From contig CM028884.1 of assembly GCA_016801885.1 (NCBI GenBank), positions 4,794,501 through 4,858,500 of the forward strand: a stretch of 64,000 nt of DNA. The letters run 5' to 3'. The stretch is from Toxotes chatareus. Lineage: Eukaryota; Chordata; Actinopteri; Toxotidae. The notes below the pieces were generated by a model. That model was not told where the DNA came from. It did no database searches and saw nothing but the letters and a program-made list of their open reading frames with translations. The position numbers were made by a program, and so were the translations under genes. Shown in pieces: positions 24,421 through 37,062 of the stretch. The stretch's first letter is position 1, and the number at the start of each line of letters is the position of its first letter.

Positions 24421-27282
24421 ATTTGCCAAGCAAGTAATTACTTATTGACAGAATGATATTACACAGGAAATTGTTGCACAAAATGGCAAACTCATCTCAT
24501 TGAAATGGTGGCTAAAATAATATGAATAACAATAATAAAATTAGAAATCATCAGTTAAATGGACATGAGTTATGGTGGCTTGCACTCATCACGGCTGTTC
24601 TCACTGCACTCTCTTCACCACCACCTGTGGTTGCACTCTGGGCCTGTGGCTTTGCATTTTAATTAATTCCAAACATTATTAAGGATACAAATTCACTGTC
24701 TCACTCCACTGCACTACGCAATGTAGTTGAGCTGTAGGAATATCAGCAATTATCCATATTGTGATGGAATATTTATACTGTGTTTGTGTAACCTGCATGT
24801 CACACTGTGTTGTGACTACTTTTTTTTACTCTTAACATGGCGAAACTGAAGAGTTGGAAATTATTTACAAAACAAATTAATTTCTCAAATAGTTCGCGCA
24901 GCATCAGTTCCTGCACTTGCACTATGTGTTCAAGTGAGAAGGCGACCTCTCAACACTAGTGTGTTTAGATGGACATCATGTTGTAGTTACAGTACACCCG
25001 TGCTCCGTTTGTTTCAACACCAGATTCCCTCTGTTGAATTATAAATCAAAGGCTGGATTCAAAAACTGTGTAAATGCATTTATTTTATTTGATTTTTTTT
25101 TTTTTTTCAGGCCAGTTTTGAGCACCGTGCTATTTCAACTCTAAGGCAACATCAAAGTAACCAAAAAGATGCAGCACTTCAAAACTTTGACCTCTAGTAA
25201 CCTTGAGGAAAAAAAAAATAAAAATGAAACTAGCCATTCAAGTCAGTGAAGAAAAAAATATCACTCTAGCAGGGTCTGTGGTCAATGGCAGAAAGATCAC
25301 ACTTATTTTTAATGAACTAATTCGTAATGATTTTTCTCATAGTTATGTTTCCTTTTTTGTCTGTTTCCACCTTAATTGCAGAAGGAAATTATTTCCCAGC
25401 ACGTTGATGCTGGTGTGTTTGCGTCAGCGCCATTCCAGCTCTAATATCGAGCATCCCGAGAGATTGGCACCTGGAGGAAAGCAGAAAAGGGAAAAGAAAA
25501 GAAGGCCAGTGTGCAGCTGCATTTTCTTCCTCAGTAATCGAATCCCTCAAAAGGGGTCCATTTTTCTTCATCTCCCCAGGTCCACAGGACCTTTAAACAG
25601 AGCAAGGCACCAAAAGAAGGCGCCATAGAACACAATTATAATTCCAATATAGTCTTGTAAAGAAAATGTAAACAGATAGCCAGGCTGCAAAGCTGCCCCC
25701 ATTTTCCCAGAAGACTGGTAATAAAGTAGAAAAGATGTAATACTGGAAGAGGCTTTTTACCCCCTGTCCTTTTCTCACTCCAGAAATTGAAAAGTGTGGC
25801 TCTCTGCAGTGACACTGGTAGAAGGAGGGACGCTCTGAGATTTATGAGAGATTTAAGGGGGAGACAGAGGAGGGGTAGATTTTACCAGAGGCGTTAATGC
25901 GGTTTTGCAAATGAACTCTAATACATGAGTATTGATAAGAATAAATGGTGCTCTGCAGTGCTGGCAGAGCCTGTCTTTCCAGTACAGTAACTGTGTATCT
26001 TTTGCCACAGGCTTAATTTCAGAACCCTCCAGACTCGGTATGGGGGGGGGGGGAGGCACAAACAAGCCACCATCCCCTCCAGAAAGCTAAACAAGAGCAA
26101 ATTGGTGGCAAATTTTGATTAGTAAAAGTGTGCTGCTTTCAAATTGGCAAATCCTGTATTCTTTGGACAAGACATTTTTATCCCTATCCATAGTCTTTTC
26201 CTCACTTGAATATTCCATTTGTTGTGTGCTGTCATGGGGGTAGTATTTGTTTTATGCCTGATTTTGTTTCTTCTCCAGTTTCTTCTCCAATCATTGGAAT
26301 GCAGAGAAAACAGCAATAGGCTGCTTATGATAATTTCCTGGCAGTGGTTGCAACTGTCCCAATAATTACTGGTAGTGGAAGGCTGCTCGGGCACACAGCT
26401 CAAGGATGTGAGTGCATACAGAACTCGTCGCTTTTCAGCGAGCGCTTTTCAAATCGCCTGTCATTTATATTTCATAGACTATTGTAACAGTCATGTGGGG
26501 TCAAAAGCGTTCAGTCTGCAGAACAAACTGGAAGTTTAGAGAGTGTTTCCAGATTTTTGGCCACATTATGTGAAATAACAGTCTGTTATTTTTAAGGAAA
26601 AAAAAGTTTACAAAGAAATGGTGACAGCTGAAGTCTCTGCTATTGAGCCATATGGGCTGTGGGGTAAGATCTAGTGCAGTGACCTTTACCTTTACAGTGT
26701 GATTCCAATCTGGTGGAGTTACTCACTTAGCTCAGGAGAAGAGGCTCCTGGAGACAGCTAGTTGGAAGACTGTGACTAGTGCAGTGTCCTGCTGAGTGTA
26801 AATCACAGAAAGAAAGAGAAAGGCATGGATGTTTGTGTTCGTGTGAATGTGCATGTATGAATATGTGTGTTCTTGATGTCTGCGTATGTGTCTGTGTGTG
26901 CATGCGTATGAATCTCAGGCCAAGAAGCAGTAAGGCCCGGCAGGCCAGGAAGGCGTGGAGGAGGGGGGTGTGACAGTTTAGTGTGAGAAGGGGAAATGGC
27001 ATGGTGCTACTGAAGCTAGTCATCCGTCTGCTGTGACACCCAGCGTGCATGGAAGATGTCCCCGGGACTCGGCAAGGCAGAGAGGAAGTGTGGTCGTGCA
27101 GAGGAGTGGGCGGCAGATTGGAAGTGTCATCCTCTCTGTAAGTGTCACTCTGTCTCTGGTTCCTTGTCTGTCTGTTGCACATGGACGCTGTATCCTCGCT
27201 TCGCGCTTGCTGTCGTTTTCCAAATGTCCGGTCACACAAACGTTTTTATAACCTGTTTTAACACCTTAACACCTATTGTTGC

Positions 27283-27308
27283 GAGAGAGAGAGAGAGAGA
27301 GAGAGAGG
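27283..27308. repeat. GA dinucleotide repeat
   Basis: About thirteen GA units. Open frames through it are repeat-driven. Confidence 0.95.
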
Positions 27309-27814
27309 GCTCCAGCTTTGGCCACTCCAAGTGAAAGAAGTACAAATGAAATGATCAAAACTACTGAAAAAAAGAGCCTAAACACTAAAAGTTCCACACA
27401 ATCATTATGTCGTGTGTGGATTTACTTACTACAGGTACAAACCTTCCACCACCACCACTGCTTTTTCTCTGCTGTGAAAACTAAAAATGCTTCTAAAAAT
27501 TCAGTTTGCAAAACGCATTCATTTGTCTTGTCTAGGTGCCGAGTCCAAAACTGCAATTGGGAATTTCTGCCTACCAAGGACTCAGAACAGCATACACTGT
27601 TACATTGCCTTACATTAATAACAGTACAGTATCTCCAGCATGTGCAAAAGTGAACAAGCAGAACAGTTTTTCTAATGTAATAGAGTAAATGTTTTGAAGA
27701 CAGTGTACCACCATGCTGTGAGGCCTTGGGAAGCAGTAAACACTACAAAAACAATTCCATGAAGGCCAACCCATCTATTGAAGAGGTACAATGAAAGACT
27801 TGTTCATAGATCAT

Positions 27815-27945
27815 ATTTTTTAGCCGGACAACACAGGTGGAAGAGTAAGAGAGCGATGACATGCAACAAAGCTCCCCGGCCAGAATAGAACTCGGGATAT
27901 TGCAGTAATGTGTAATGTATCTCATTTGCTAGGCTACCCAGAGAG
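27815..27945 (-). mobile_element. tRNA-derived SINE, minus strand
   Basis: On the minus strand the element begins ggtagcctagcaaatgaga, carries a degenerate RNA polymerase III B box (cgagttctattc) at about 27884-27895, then ctttgttgcatgtcatc followed by a CT-rich tract. This order (gtagcctag head, B box, ttgctgcatgtcat body, CT-rich region) matches a SINE family widespread in percomorph fish. The 3' end is worn and its limit is approximate. Confidence 0.7.
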
Positions 27946-28148
27946 TACTGTTTATGGGTGGAAAAAGTATTACACAATTTGAAATAGCTGAGTTGCCTCT
28001 ATGTCCACAGGTTTTAAGCACAAGGCAAATATTTACAGTACGTGAATGGATGGGTGAAAGTGTCCTTGTGTCAGGGATATAAGAACCATGTTAAAAGGAC
28101 ATTCAGAGCATTAGTGCTGCCAAATAATGTGGATTCATAGTGTTAAAA

Positions 28149-28196
28149 ATTAATTAAATTAAATTAATTATATTATAATTATATTATAATTAATTA
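28149..28196. repeat. AT-only palindromic tract
   Basis: About 48 bases of A and T only, made of aattaa and attatatt units that are locally self-complementary. It is probably an unstable AT-rich microsatellite. Confidence 0.7.
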
Positions 28197-28380
28197 AAAA
28201 GTCTTTCCTTTTTGTATTACTTTGAAAATTTGCAACCAGTTCCCATCATCTGTTTTCCATTGTAACTGTGTATGTACAGACATCAGTTACTTCTGAGACT
28301 GAAAAAAATGTCAATATTGATTATGTGAATTGAGGATGATTATAACTTTTTTTTTTTTTTTTGGTAGTAATATGCGCTGA

Positions 28381-28806
28381 CAGTCTCAAAAGTGAAAGTA
28401 CTCTCTTTGCAGAATGGCCCCTTTCAGAATGTGATATTAGTATAAATATTAAATTATTGTAATATTATTAATGCAACAACATTTTAATGTGGGTGAGGTG
28501 CAGCCCATTTTAACTGAATGATATACTTTGATATACTTTTGGGTAGTTTAATCTGTAGTAGTGCACCATATTTTATAAAATGACCCTATGTTTCAGATGT
28601 CAAATCTTAATTTGTCAAGTCAGGTCAAGTATAATAAATGTAGCTGAATAAAAAAAGTACTAATGATACTTTACTACTTTACTGCTTTGCACTGAATTGT
28701 AGTGGAGTGCAACTATAAAGTGGAATAAATTAAAATGCTCAATATAAAAAATATATACTGAATTACTATTCTTGAGTAAATGTATGTAGTTACTTTCCAC
28801 CTAATC
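28381..28806. mobile_element. non-autonomous DNA transposon (MITE), family B, copy 1
   Basis: The right end reads gagtaaatgtatgtagttac then tttccacc, and the interior has agtggagtgcaactataaag and, near the left end, agaatggccccttt. This is a repeat very common in teleosts, with ends CAGTGGTGGAAAGTAAC and strings of aagta. The terminal CACTG is mutated (ccacctaatc) and the left end is eroded. It lies in the opposite orientation to the copy at 39.5 kb. Confidence 0.65.
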
Positions 28807-29037
28807 AGACATTTGCTATCACTGGAAAGTGTACGCCATGCTGGTTCTGTCAGTACGCGTGTGAATGATCAGCTGGCTTCAGAGGATAAATCAGTCGTAC
28901 ATTTTTTTTCCACACCCATCCTCCCTTCCTCCAATACAAGTACTAGTTATCAGTGGTGTTACCTTCAAATTCAAGTCTCTCGCAGTGGGTGACCCAGTTG
29001 GAAGAGTGAGAAAGACAAAGCGAGACAGAGAGACTCA

Positions 29038-29063
29038 GGGTGGGGGTGGGGTTGGGGGGGGGG
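29038..29063 (+). repeat. G-rich tract with quadruplex pattern
   Basis: Runs ggg, ggggg, gggg and a long G run are separated by loops of one, one and two bases, a canonical intramolecular quadruplex pattern on the plus strand. Confidence 0.85.
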
Positions 29064-32000
29064 TTAGAGTTGCTGGGATTTTAATGGCTCATGGTTGCCA
29101 AGTGTGGTCACGAGCCTCCAGTGCACAGACAAGGCCTAACCAAAAGCCCCACACCGTGTGAGTGACAGCATCAAAGTGCATCTGCATACTGAGGGGAATT
29201 CTCCCAGCTTTCTGATTTCTTCACAGAATGGGTGCGAGAATGGAGACACACGCTGTGATAATTTCTTCCTCCTCTCTATATTTTCCCTCTCTCTTTCCCT
29301 CTTTCCTCCCGTAAACAACATGAGCGCTTCTCCCGTTTGCCTGTTATGTTTGTGTACATTATTTCCAAACCCTTAGGAGGCCCGGAGGAGGGGAGGCAGA
29401 ATTAAAAACGGGAGAGAAAGAGCTGAGGGGTGAAAATGTAGAAAAGACACTAAGAGGAACGCTGCTGAGAGGAAGACGGAGAGAGAGAGAGGCAGACAGA
29501 GTGGGGAGAGTGTGGGAGAGCAGTATTTTCACACTATTACTGTTTTAGAGAGTTTTAGCACCTTGAGTAACTGTGCTACGTCAAAAAAAATGATGTGCTG
29601 CTGCATGAAAACATCTTTCTGGAAAACGCAGTATGACCCACAGCAATACCAGCTGACCACCAAACTATAAACACAGCTTGAATGATTTCCCATGCTCACA
29701 GATATTACAGTAGCTTGTCTTTGCTCAGTGGCACTAAACTTTTCCTCTGTGTCTGTTTCTCCGCTATTACATATTTTGCCATAAATATTTCAAGCACTAG
29801 AAACTCATCAAAAACATTTTTTGGAGGGGTAGGAAGCAAAAACCTCCAGCAGGATAAAATTTATTTGTCAGGTTTATGCTTTCTATCTTCATCTCTGCCT
29901 CCCATTAGCGGATTGGCTACTCAAGTGCTGTTTCCTGTCAAGGGAACTGCAAAACTCTGCACGAGCCAGAATGATGGAAATTACTTTTCTGGCTTCTCTG
30001 TGTGGCACTCGTATGAGGCCAGGAGTGTATTTCAAATGTAATTGAGTTTGGTACGTTCACAAAGGCAAAATGATGTGTTCGTGACCAAAATGATGCACAT
30101 TCTTTTGCTTCTGGATATGCCACCAAACTTTTAACCTTCCAGAATTTACCTGCAAGTGGTCGGCAATCAGGTGAATGGTTTTGTTTTGTACCTGCGTCCT
30201 TTAAAATCCATCCCCCCTCCATCCTCAAAACTCACTCCAAAGCTCCTCCATTTAGCTTTGATGTTATTGAATGAAAAGTCTTCCGATTGCAGGGAGTATA
30301 CTGGCATTTGCTCACAGCATCATACTCCACAGCTACCTTTGGGAACACACCAAATTCAATTTCTTCTACTGCCAGCCTAATGACGATGACGACCTCACAG
30401 AGTAAATGCAAAGTTAAACTTTTATTTGTCACCATCTCTTACACATCATTCCTGATCCTGTGAGGTCCTTTGTTTTTTCACCCACCCGTACCAACAGTGC
30501 AGGTCAATAGGTTTGGCCACCCCGTTTCTGTGTATGTAAGCATTTTTGCCAGCATCTGGAGCGACTAAATGGATATTGGAAGCTGTTGCTGGAGCCGAAA
30601 GAATGTTGGACAATGGTTGAGATTGATGAGTGTTTGGGCGCTTTCCCTGTGACCCCACCGCATCTGGCAGGAACAAAGTCAGGCAGGTGTGACAGCCAGC
30701 ATCCATCTACTAGTCAGCTGTAATAGGGAGGTGGCATTTGTACAGGGACACGCACACACACACAAAGAGGAACACAACACGCAAAAATGTACGCACACTG
30801 CAGCCTGTGTTCTCCACACATTTAACAAACAAGGACGCGCACACATATCTGTCTCACACACACACACACACAAGCCGGCAAGCGAGGCAAGTATGCACAC
30901 ATTAATTCAGGCACATACACACACAGAGACACACATACTTACTGCCTTCCTGGCAAGCTTCACTGTGTGGCTTTCCAGGAAGGAGTCCTTTTGCGATGCT
31001 GACTTCCTTCAAATGTCTGCGAGTGCTCATGTCTTATTATAGGAGACAAATGGCATGTCCCACCAACGCCGTGTCCCGAGTTGTTAGCTCCGGACATGAC
31101 AACCATCGCAGCACGTTTTCACTTCACTGTGTCCTCATCTGTTGGTTAGACATGTGGTACTCCCTCAGAGCACACATGCATTTAATCATGGACGTGTGAG
31201 GCTGATTCTGGGGTTTTAGTTAAATAACAGCTTGTGTCACTGTGATGGACATCTCTGACCATAAGTACATCAGAAAGAAAAAATCCATGACAATTCTTAC
31301 AGAAAGCTGTTTATTAATTAATGTTTTTTTATGTAATGTTTAACACTAATCCAGAAATTTCCTCAGGAATCCTCAGATTTTGACACATCTGTGTCTGAGA
31401 TTTTAACACAAAAATCGTGACTCTTTCAGCATTGAGAATTCACATTACAAAAAAAAAAAAAAAAAAACAGCAACATTCCTGTACAGAAACAGTGTCCTTG
31501 TTACTCTGGTTCATCTGTCAATAGTTCTCAGTGGTTTAACTTTTTACCAAACTGGTGACAGGATTTTCCGTGGATTAATAAAAAAAAAAGTGTTATATTC
31601 TTTTCTGGACGGAAGCAACTGAATTGTTATTATTAGTACTGTTTTTTGAAATGGAATTGTTTTCATTACAGTATTCATCACAAAAAAAAAAATCCATTCT
31701 CTTTCCAAATCTCAGAGATAGATGAATCTACAAACCTGAACAAATCAAACAAACACCATCTGCATGGATGAATGTGACTGCAGATATGACAAAATATATC
31801 TTTTATCTGTCTCTTGTTTTTATTAAGGTTTTGAGATTTAACAATCAGTATATATCCATCTAGCTGGAGATACACAGACAAATACAAGACAAAAACACAA
31901 CAGACATGACACTGTTACACACACTTAACTACAGTCAGGAGGGGTTCACAATGTCTGTGACTGGTTGCCATAAGTTAGTATTCTCAGCACCTCCTTAGAC

Positions 32001-32210
32001 CAGTCCAAGGCTATGTTCATTGTCTAAAACTGATACTATACTTTCATCTTTACTAAGTTGCATCTTTAGAAACCAAAAATAGAAGGATTTCCAAATGTAA
32101 CGATGCCGCAGTATTGTGGCTCAGATTTGGCCAAGTCTCTATCGTGCTCATCCTGTGGTTGACAACATGGTTAATCACGATTGCTCTGATTTCATCATTT
32201 ATTATGTCCC

Positions 32211-32330
32211 TGACTCCCCTTCCTCTTCTACCTCCCTGTCCTACATCACCTCTACTTTCTCCTCCTCCTCCTTCACATCTTACTTCTTCATCTCCTTGTC
32301 CTCCTCATCCTCATCCTTATCTTCCTTGAT
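32211..32330. repeat. pyrimidine-rich tract
   Basis: About 120 bases dominated by C and T (cctc, tcctcctcc, cttcttc units) on the plus strand, with few purines. It is low-complexity sequence with strong strand asymmetry. Confidence 0.85.
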
Positions 32331-33041
32331 AAGTCAGTGTGCTAATGGCACACTGACATGGGATAAACCTGTTTTTAGCTTACTCTCTGTCCAATATTGG
32401 CTTCCATTGTTGTGCAAACCAAATCTTTACCTGTGGCCTATTTATAGTGCTTGGGCTCTGATTGGTTAGGTGAACTCATTATCTAAAACTGTATCAGTGT
32501 TGAAATGCAGTTGGCAAAACAGTAAAGCGACGTAGAGACCAATGTTTACAGTTTTACTACAGGTGTGTTATAAAATTACACACGTGAGTGTAAAGCAGAG
32601 AACGTGCATTCAGTTTGGCACACTCGGTAAATGCATTGGCAACAAGTGTTAATAGTTTCAGAAATAGTGCTTCATGAATCACTGTTTGTGTTTAGGCATT
32701 TAGAAAAAAAACCCTGAGCTGAATTTAAGCCCAGCTTGTCTTTTAATACCAGCGTATAAGGCGGCATGCATACTATTTTTGAAGAGTAACTCTTAACATC
32801 TCATTTTAGGAAGGGGTGACATCACATCGTGGTTTGGGGGTGGAGTTGCCAGATTTTTATCTGGAAAAAGGAAGGTAGCTTCTGTTGCAATGAGCAACCA
32901 TTGTCTGAGCTTGTGATCTAACATGATGAGATTGCGGTTAAATAGCAGGCCACCTTCAGAACATTTCACCTGCTTTTCACATGTTATTTAACTCCATTTT
33001 GGTTGGGGTCAGGGGGAGGGGAGGGGTAAGTCAGGGCTTAG

Positions 33042-33097
33042 TATATATGACACGTGAAATGGCACGTGAAAAGCAAGAAATGAGCACTGAAAACGTG
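33042..33097. promoter_or_regulatory. tandem CACGTG E-boxes
   Basis: Two perfect CACGTG sites (33051-33056 and 33063-33068) are separated by six bases, and a third related AACGTG lies at 33092-33097. A TATA-like tatata stretch is just upstream at 33042. Six- or seven-base spacing between paired E-boxes is the arrangement used by CLOCK-BMAL-type factors. Function is inferred from spacing only. Confidence 0.3.
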
Positions 33098-33280
33098 AAA
33101 TCATTTAAGGAAATTGGCATGTTAATTTTAGGCAATATGGTAAGACCAGGCTGGGTGACCTTGATTTTTGATGCCACATGATTGTATAGATAGTGTTTCT
33201 GAAAGTTTTTACCATAACAAAATATGAATATAAAACACTAAAACCCATTTATTTTCTGTATATATGATCAAAATATAAGC

Positions 33281-33500
33281 TTAACCCTTGTATGGTGTTC
33301 GGGTCTGTTGAGTATTTTAACATAGAATTGTTTGATTGTGTTGATTTGAAAACCCAAAAATGCAGCGGGTCCACCAGACACAGGAACACTGGCTGAATAA
33401 CAAAAATCCAAGCTTTCAAAATCATCCCATGTCTCAACATTGACACATTTTACATACATGTGAACATAAAGGCTGGCCTCCACAAATGCATGCACTCCTG
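33281..33500. mobile_element. possible one-ended piggyBac-type MITE remnant
   Basis: The sequence ttaacccttgtatggtgttc followed by gggtctg matches the end of a common fish MITE that starts with a TTAA target site and CCYTTGTGTGGTGTTCGGGTC. The matching inverted end was not found downstream, so the copy is truncated or the match is partial. The right limit given is a guess. Confidence 0.4.
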
Positions 33501-36308
33501 TTCCAAGCTATGCTGGAAATAACTCAGCCAGGCTTGTGTGCTGTGTAAGGCGGATGGTGACATTTAAGGAGCAGGGCCTGAATGCAGTCATGCAGGTTCT
33601 CTTTGCAGTAAAAGCATCTCTCAGCCATGTGGACTACGCCACCATTGTTAGAGTGCCTCACTGTGTCAAGCCCCAGGGTAGTGGCTCCAACCCCCCCGGC
33701 CCCCCATGCACCCATGGTCACCTCCACCACCACCACCTTCACCGTTAGCGCTCCCCTCCCTTCGTTGGCATGGAAAATCCCCCATGAGCCTCTTCTCTGA
33801 TGTAAATCACAGGTAGGGGAAATGTGAGCGCGGCCGATGCACCAGCACTGTGCCGTGAAATCTCTGTTGACATTACCGACGGGCGATTCCAGAAAAAGAC
33901 ACAGAGCGAGAGCAGGAGAGGAGGAACAGAGTGATAAAGAAGGAAAGGGAGCGAAAGACAGAGAGAGAGACGTGAGCATTTTGACGGGAGTCACTTTTGA
34001 CTCCATTGCTTTTTGACTCACTTGTCTTTATCTCCAGGTTGATGGACTGAACACAGTGGGCTGCATGCTTTCATTCCCAGCCTCTCATTGAGATTTGGCA
34101 TGTTTAATGATTTTTTTTCTCCTGCTTTTATAAACGGCACAGAGAAACTACCTGTTTTTGTTAGTTTAAAAAAAAAAAAACCACTTTAATTCAGGCGCTG
34201 GTTCTTACAGTTCTAATACCCCCTAGACCTAACCTGTTTTCTTACTTTTCTTTAGGTAACCTTTTAACAGACAAAGATTGATTTTTCTGTTCCAGCTCTG
34301 GTAGCTTTGTTATGTGATAGCAAAAAGTGGAAAGATGAGGATAACGTGGAAATGAAGTGAGGGTGACAAGGGAATCAGGGAAATGGGTTATGAGATGCAA
34401 TTTCCATGCCCACTCCCCCTTTTCAAGCACCAAAGGGAAGAGTAAATGACTTTTACTTTAGTGTATGAAAATATTTAGTTGTTCTTCATCTCATGTGTGG
34501 CAGTCCATGAGGGCTTTGATATCATTTATCTTGCCGTTTCTTCATTTTGTACTATTGGAGTGGTGCAACGGGCTGTAAAAGTTGACCATTTTTAGCCAAA
34601 GGATATGATTATGTAAGTGAGAGAGTCCTGGGTTATTTGTCTAATATGGCAGAGGAAGACTGGGGGATTTTGTTTCTGAGCAACGAGGTAATGCACTCGA
34701 TGCTCGTCTGTGTCGGGTGAGGGAAGGGATAAAAGGAACATGTCATCGCTGTCCGCCGCGTAAAACAACAGAGATGACTCTTTCTCCTCTCCCTTTCCTA
34801 CTTTTTCTCTGCTACTTGTTCCTTTGTTCTCCTTCCCTACCCCCCTGCCCCCCCCCCCCCTCCGTCTCCAGGCCTATGTTCCAGACAGAGTGTGAAACAC
34901 GTATAGTGGCATCATGACACACAGAAGGAGTGCTTGTTCTTGTAGCAGCCGTCCACTCCAAGGTGATCTGACATCTTAAAGCGATGCTCTGCGCAATTGC
35001 ACATTCACTCAGACAAGCATGTTGACGTCGCTGCCTAGCCAAAGGACCCCTCCTGTCCCCCCTTACCCGTCTGAAGCCGGCTGCCAAATGCTTCCGCGAA
35101 GAGGATGGCTTAATTGTTTCTGCCACAGCCATGCCTCTTCTTCATTTTTCTCTCTTTCCTTCCTAATCCCAGGGACGGGAAAATGGAGCTGTTATTTGCA
35201 TGTCTAATGATACTCGATATCACAGGCCCCTCAAAGGAGAAGGCACAGATGATTATTAATATAGTCAATGAAGCCCTCATTTATACTGCCTTTTGTTCTT
35301 AGGTCTGGGCAAATATTGCTTTCCAATACCTGCCTATTAAAAGCTGTATCCCCATAGAGAGATATGTTGGCTTTGAATGTGGAAAAAAACTACAGCAGAT
35401 ACACGCAAAGTCTTTGTGTGTCTCTCTTTGTCAGTTCGGATGCTGGCATAAGCTGCTGATGTACAAAAAAGATACTTAGTCAAAATAATGTTGCTGGGAT
35501 ATTGATCCTACTGCAGATGAGATCAGTACTCCTATTCTTAGATGTCTTACACATACAGGTCATGATCCTTTCCTTTTTTTTTGGCAGCCATTGATCTCAC
35601 TCCATAACCTGCTCATAAATCTGACAGTCTGACTCTAGCCGTCTTTACGTGATGGAGCAGACTCTGGCATTCAAGGTTACAAACATCTAACTAATTGCTT
35701 GCATGTATTGAACATTAACAATTAATATAATAGTGCTATAACCTGCAGTTCCCTACTAAGAAAAGACCTGCAGTGGAAGCTTGCTATAAGACAAACAAAA
35801 GTGCTTAGCCAAAGCCGTCAGGGCCCATTATTCAAGACCCCATACAGAAAACTTAGTGTATACCTGCAGGAATATTCAGCAGCAACAATGCATGCCTTTC
35901 CAGCAGTGGCAGTTGGCATTGAAACTGGCTAATTTGCAAGGCTTCTCAGGTTGAGAACAATGACTTTGACAGCTCGAACAGGCACTGTGGAGCACATCTG
36001 CATTTTTTCCACAGGAATAAGCCCCAAATAATGGCTCCAACACTGCTTGTCTTCCAATTATGGAAATTGGTGCACATCTATGTATACTATGAAACACCTC
36101 TTCAAACATACTGATTGGAATGTAAAAAAAATCAGAATTGATTCTTGTCCCCTGCAGGTTTGTTCACTATTTTTTTTCAATGATTATTATTCAAGTTTAA
36201 TTTATCACAGATTCACAGTAGATGTTAAAATTCTTTCTTTTACACACGGCGCAATATGAATGGGATTTAACATGAAACATATTCTTTCTCTTTGACCGGG
36301 ACAGTTTT

Positions 36309-36735
36309 TAAAGGTGCAAAGTAACTAATTACGTTTCTATAATAATTGTACCTACCTATTGCCATCTCATTAATTAGAGTAGTAGTTCACACAAATTGTA
36401 AACACAAAATCAATGATTAGCTTTTAAAATATGATTCATATTAAACTACTATTAAAATTAAATAATTTGTTGGGCCACAGCATGTCAAAATAATATATAA
36501 CAATAATAATATTGTATGAAAGTGTTGTAGGTGTGCAACTTGTTTAATCGTTTACCGCAATTTAAACCTTAATGTCTTAATGGAGCTTTTAATGTGCACC
36601 ACCAATGTACACGTTAATGAAGCTGTCATACAGAGACAGAACTGGTGTCCTCTGTAAATGGCAAAGTGCAAATAAAATATAAGTTTTCATTTCCATTACT
36701 AAAGTAAAGGATCTGAGCACTGCTTCCAGCAATGC
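36309..36735. mobile_element. probable worn MITE, family B, copy 3
   Basis: The left side has aaaggtgcaaagtaactaat, close to the ggtggaaagtaactaag end of family B, and the right side has taaagtaaaggatctgagca then ctgcttccagca, close to the other end. The length (about 430 bp) fits. The middle is AT-rich and not clearly recognisable, so it could instead be two separate fragments. Confidence 0.4.
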
Positions 36736-37029
36736 TACTTTCAAATATTGTAGTGATCGTTTTTTGTACCAGCTAGGACTCTTCTCTTTCTGCTTTACTT
36801 TCCCAAACATGAGCTCCAACACCTCGACCACGAAACTCACCCGTCAGCATGTGTTGTTTGTGACATTTAACAAGATCACAGGATCACATGTTTGACAGAT
36901 GAGTTTGTGATACTTACCCACATCAACACTCATTCAGTTGGTGGTTAAACTAGGAGCAAAAAAAAAAAAAAAAAAAAGGAAAGAAAAAAGGGAAAAGAAA
37001 AAAGATCCTGCAAGAGAGTGAAAGAAAGA

Positions 37030-37062
37030 GGGCGGGAGGGAGTGGAGGGGGAGGGGGGGGGC
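37030..37062 (+). repeat. G-rich tract with quadruplex pattern
   Basis: Runs ggg, ggg, ggg, then gggg/ggggg-type runs separated by short loops, downstream of a purine-rich aaag stretch. It fits a quadruplex pattern on the plus strand. Confidence 0.85.

Noticed and set aside
25203..25628. 141-codon plus-strand frame
   Set aside because: Lysine-rich, A-run-driven start and no domain; no splice or conservation evidence visible.
26727..27239. 170-codon minus-strand frame
   Set aside because: Low-complexity composition from degenerate TG-type sequence (HTQTHTQT runs), overlapping frames on the other strand, and no family match.
33524..34021. 165-codon minus-strand frame containing a CxxC-like stretch (ERCFYCKENLHDC)
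   Set aside because: The cysteine spacing resembles a zinc knuckle by chance only; the rest is serine/leucine and glycine/valine low complexity, with no splice or promoter context.
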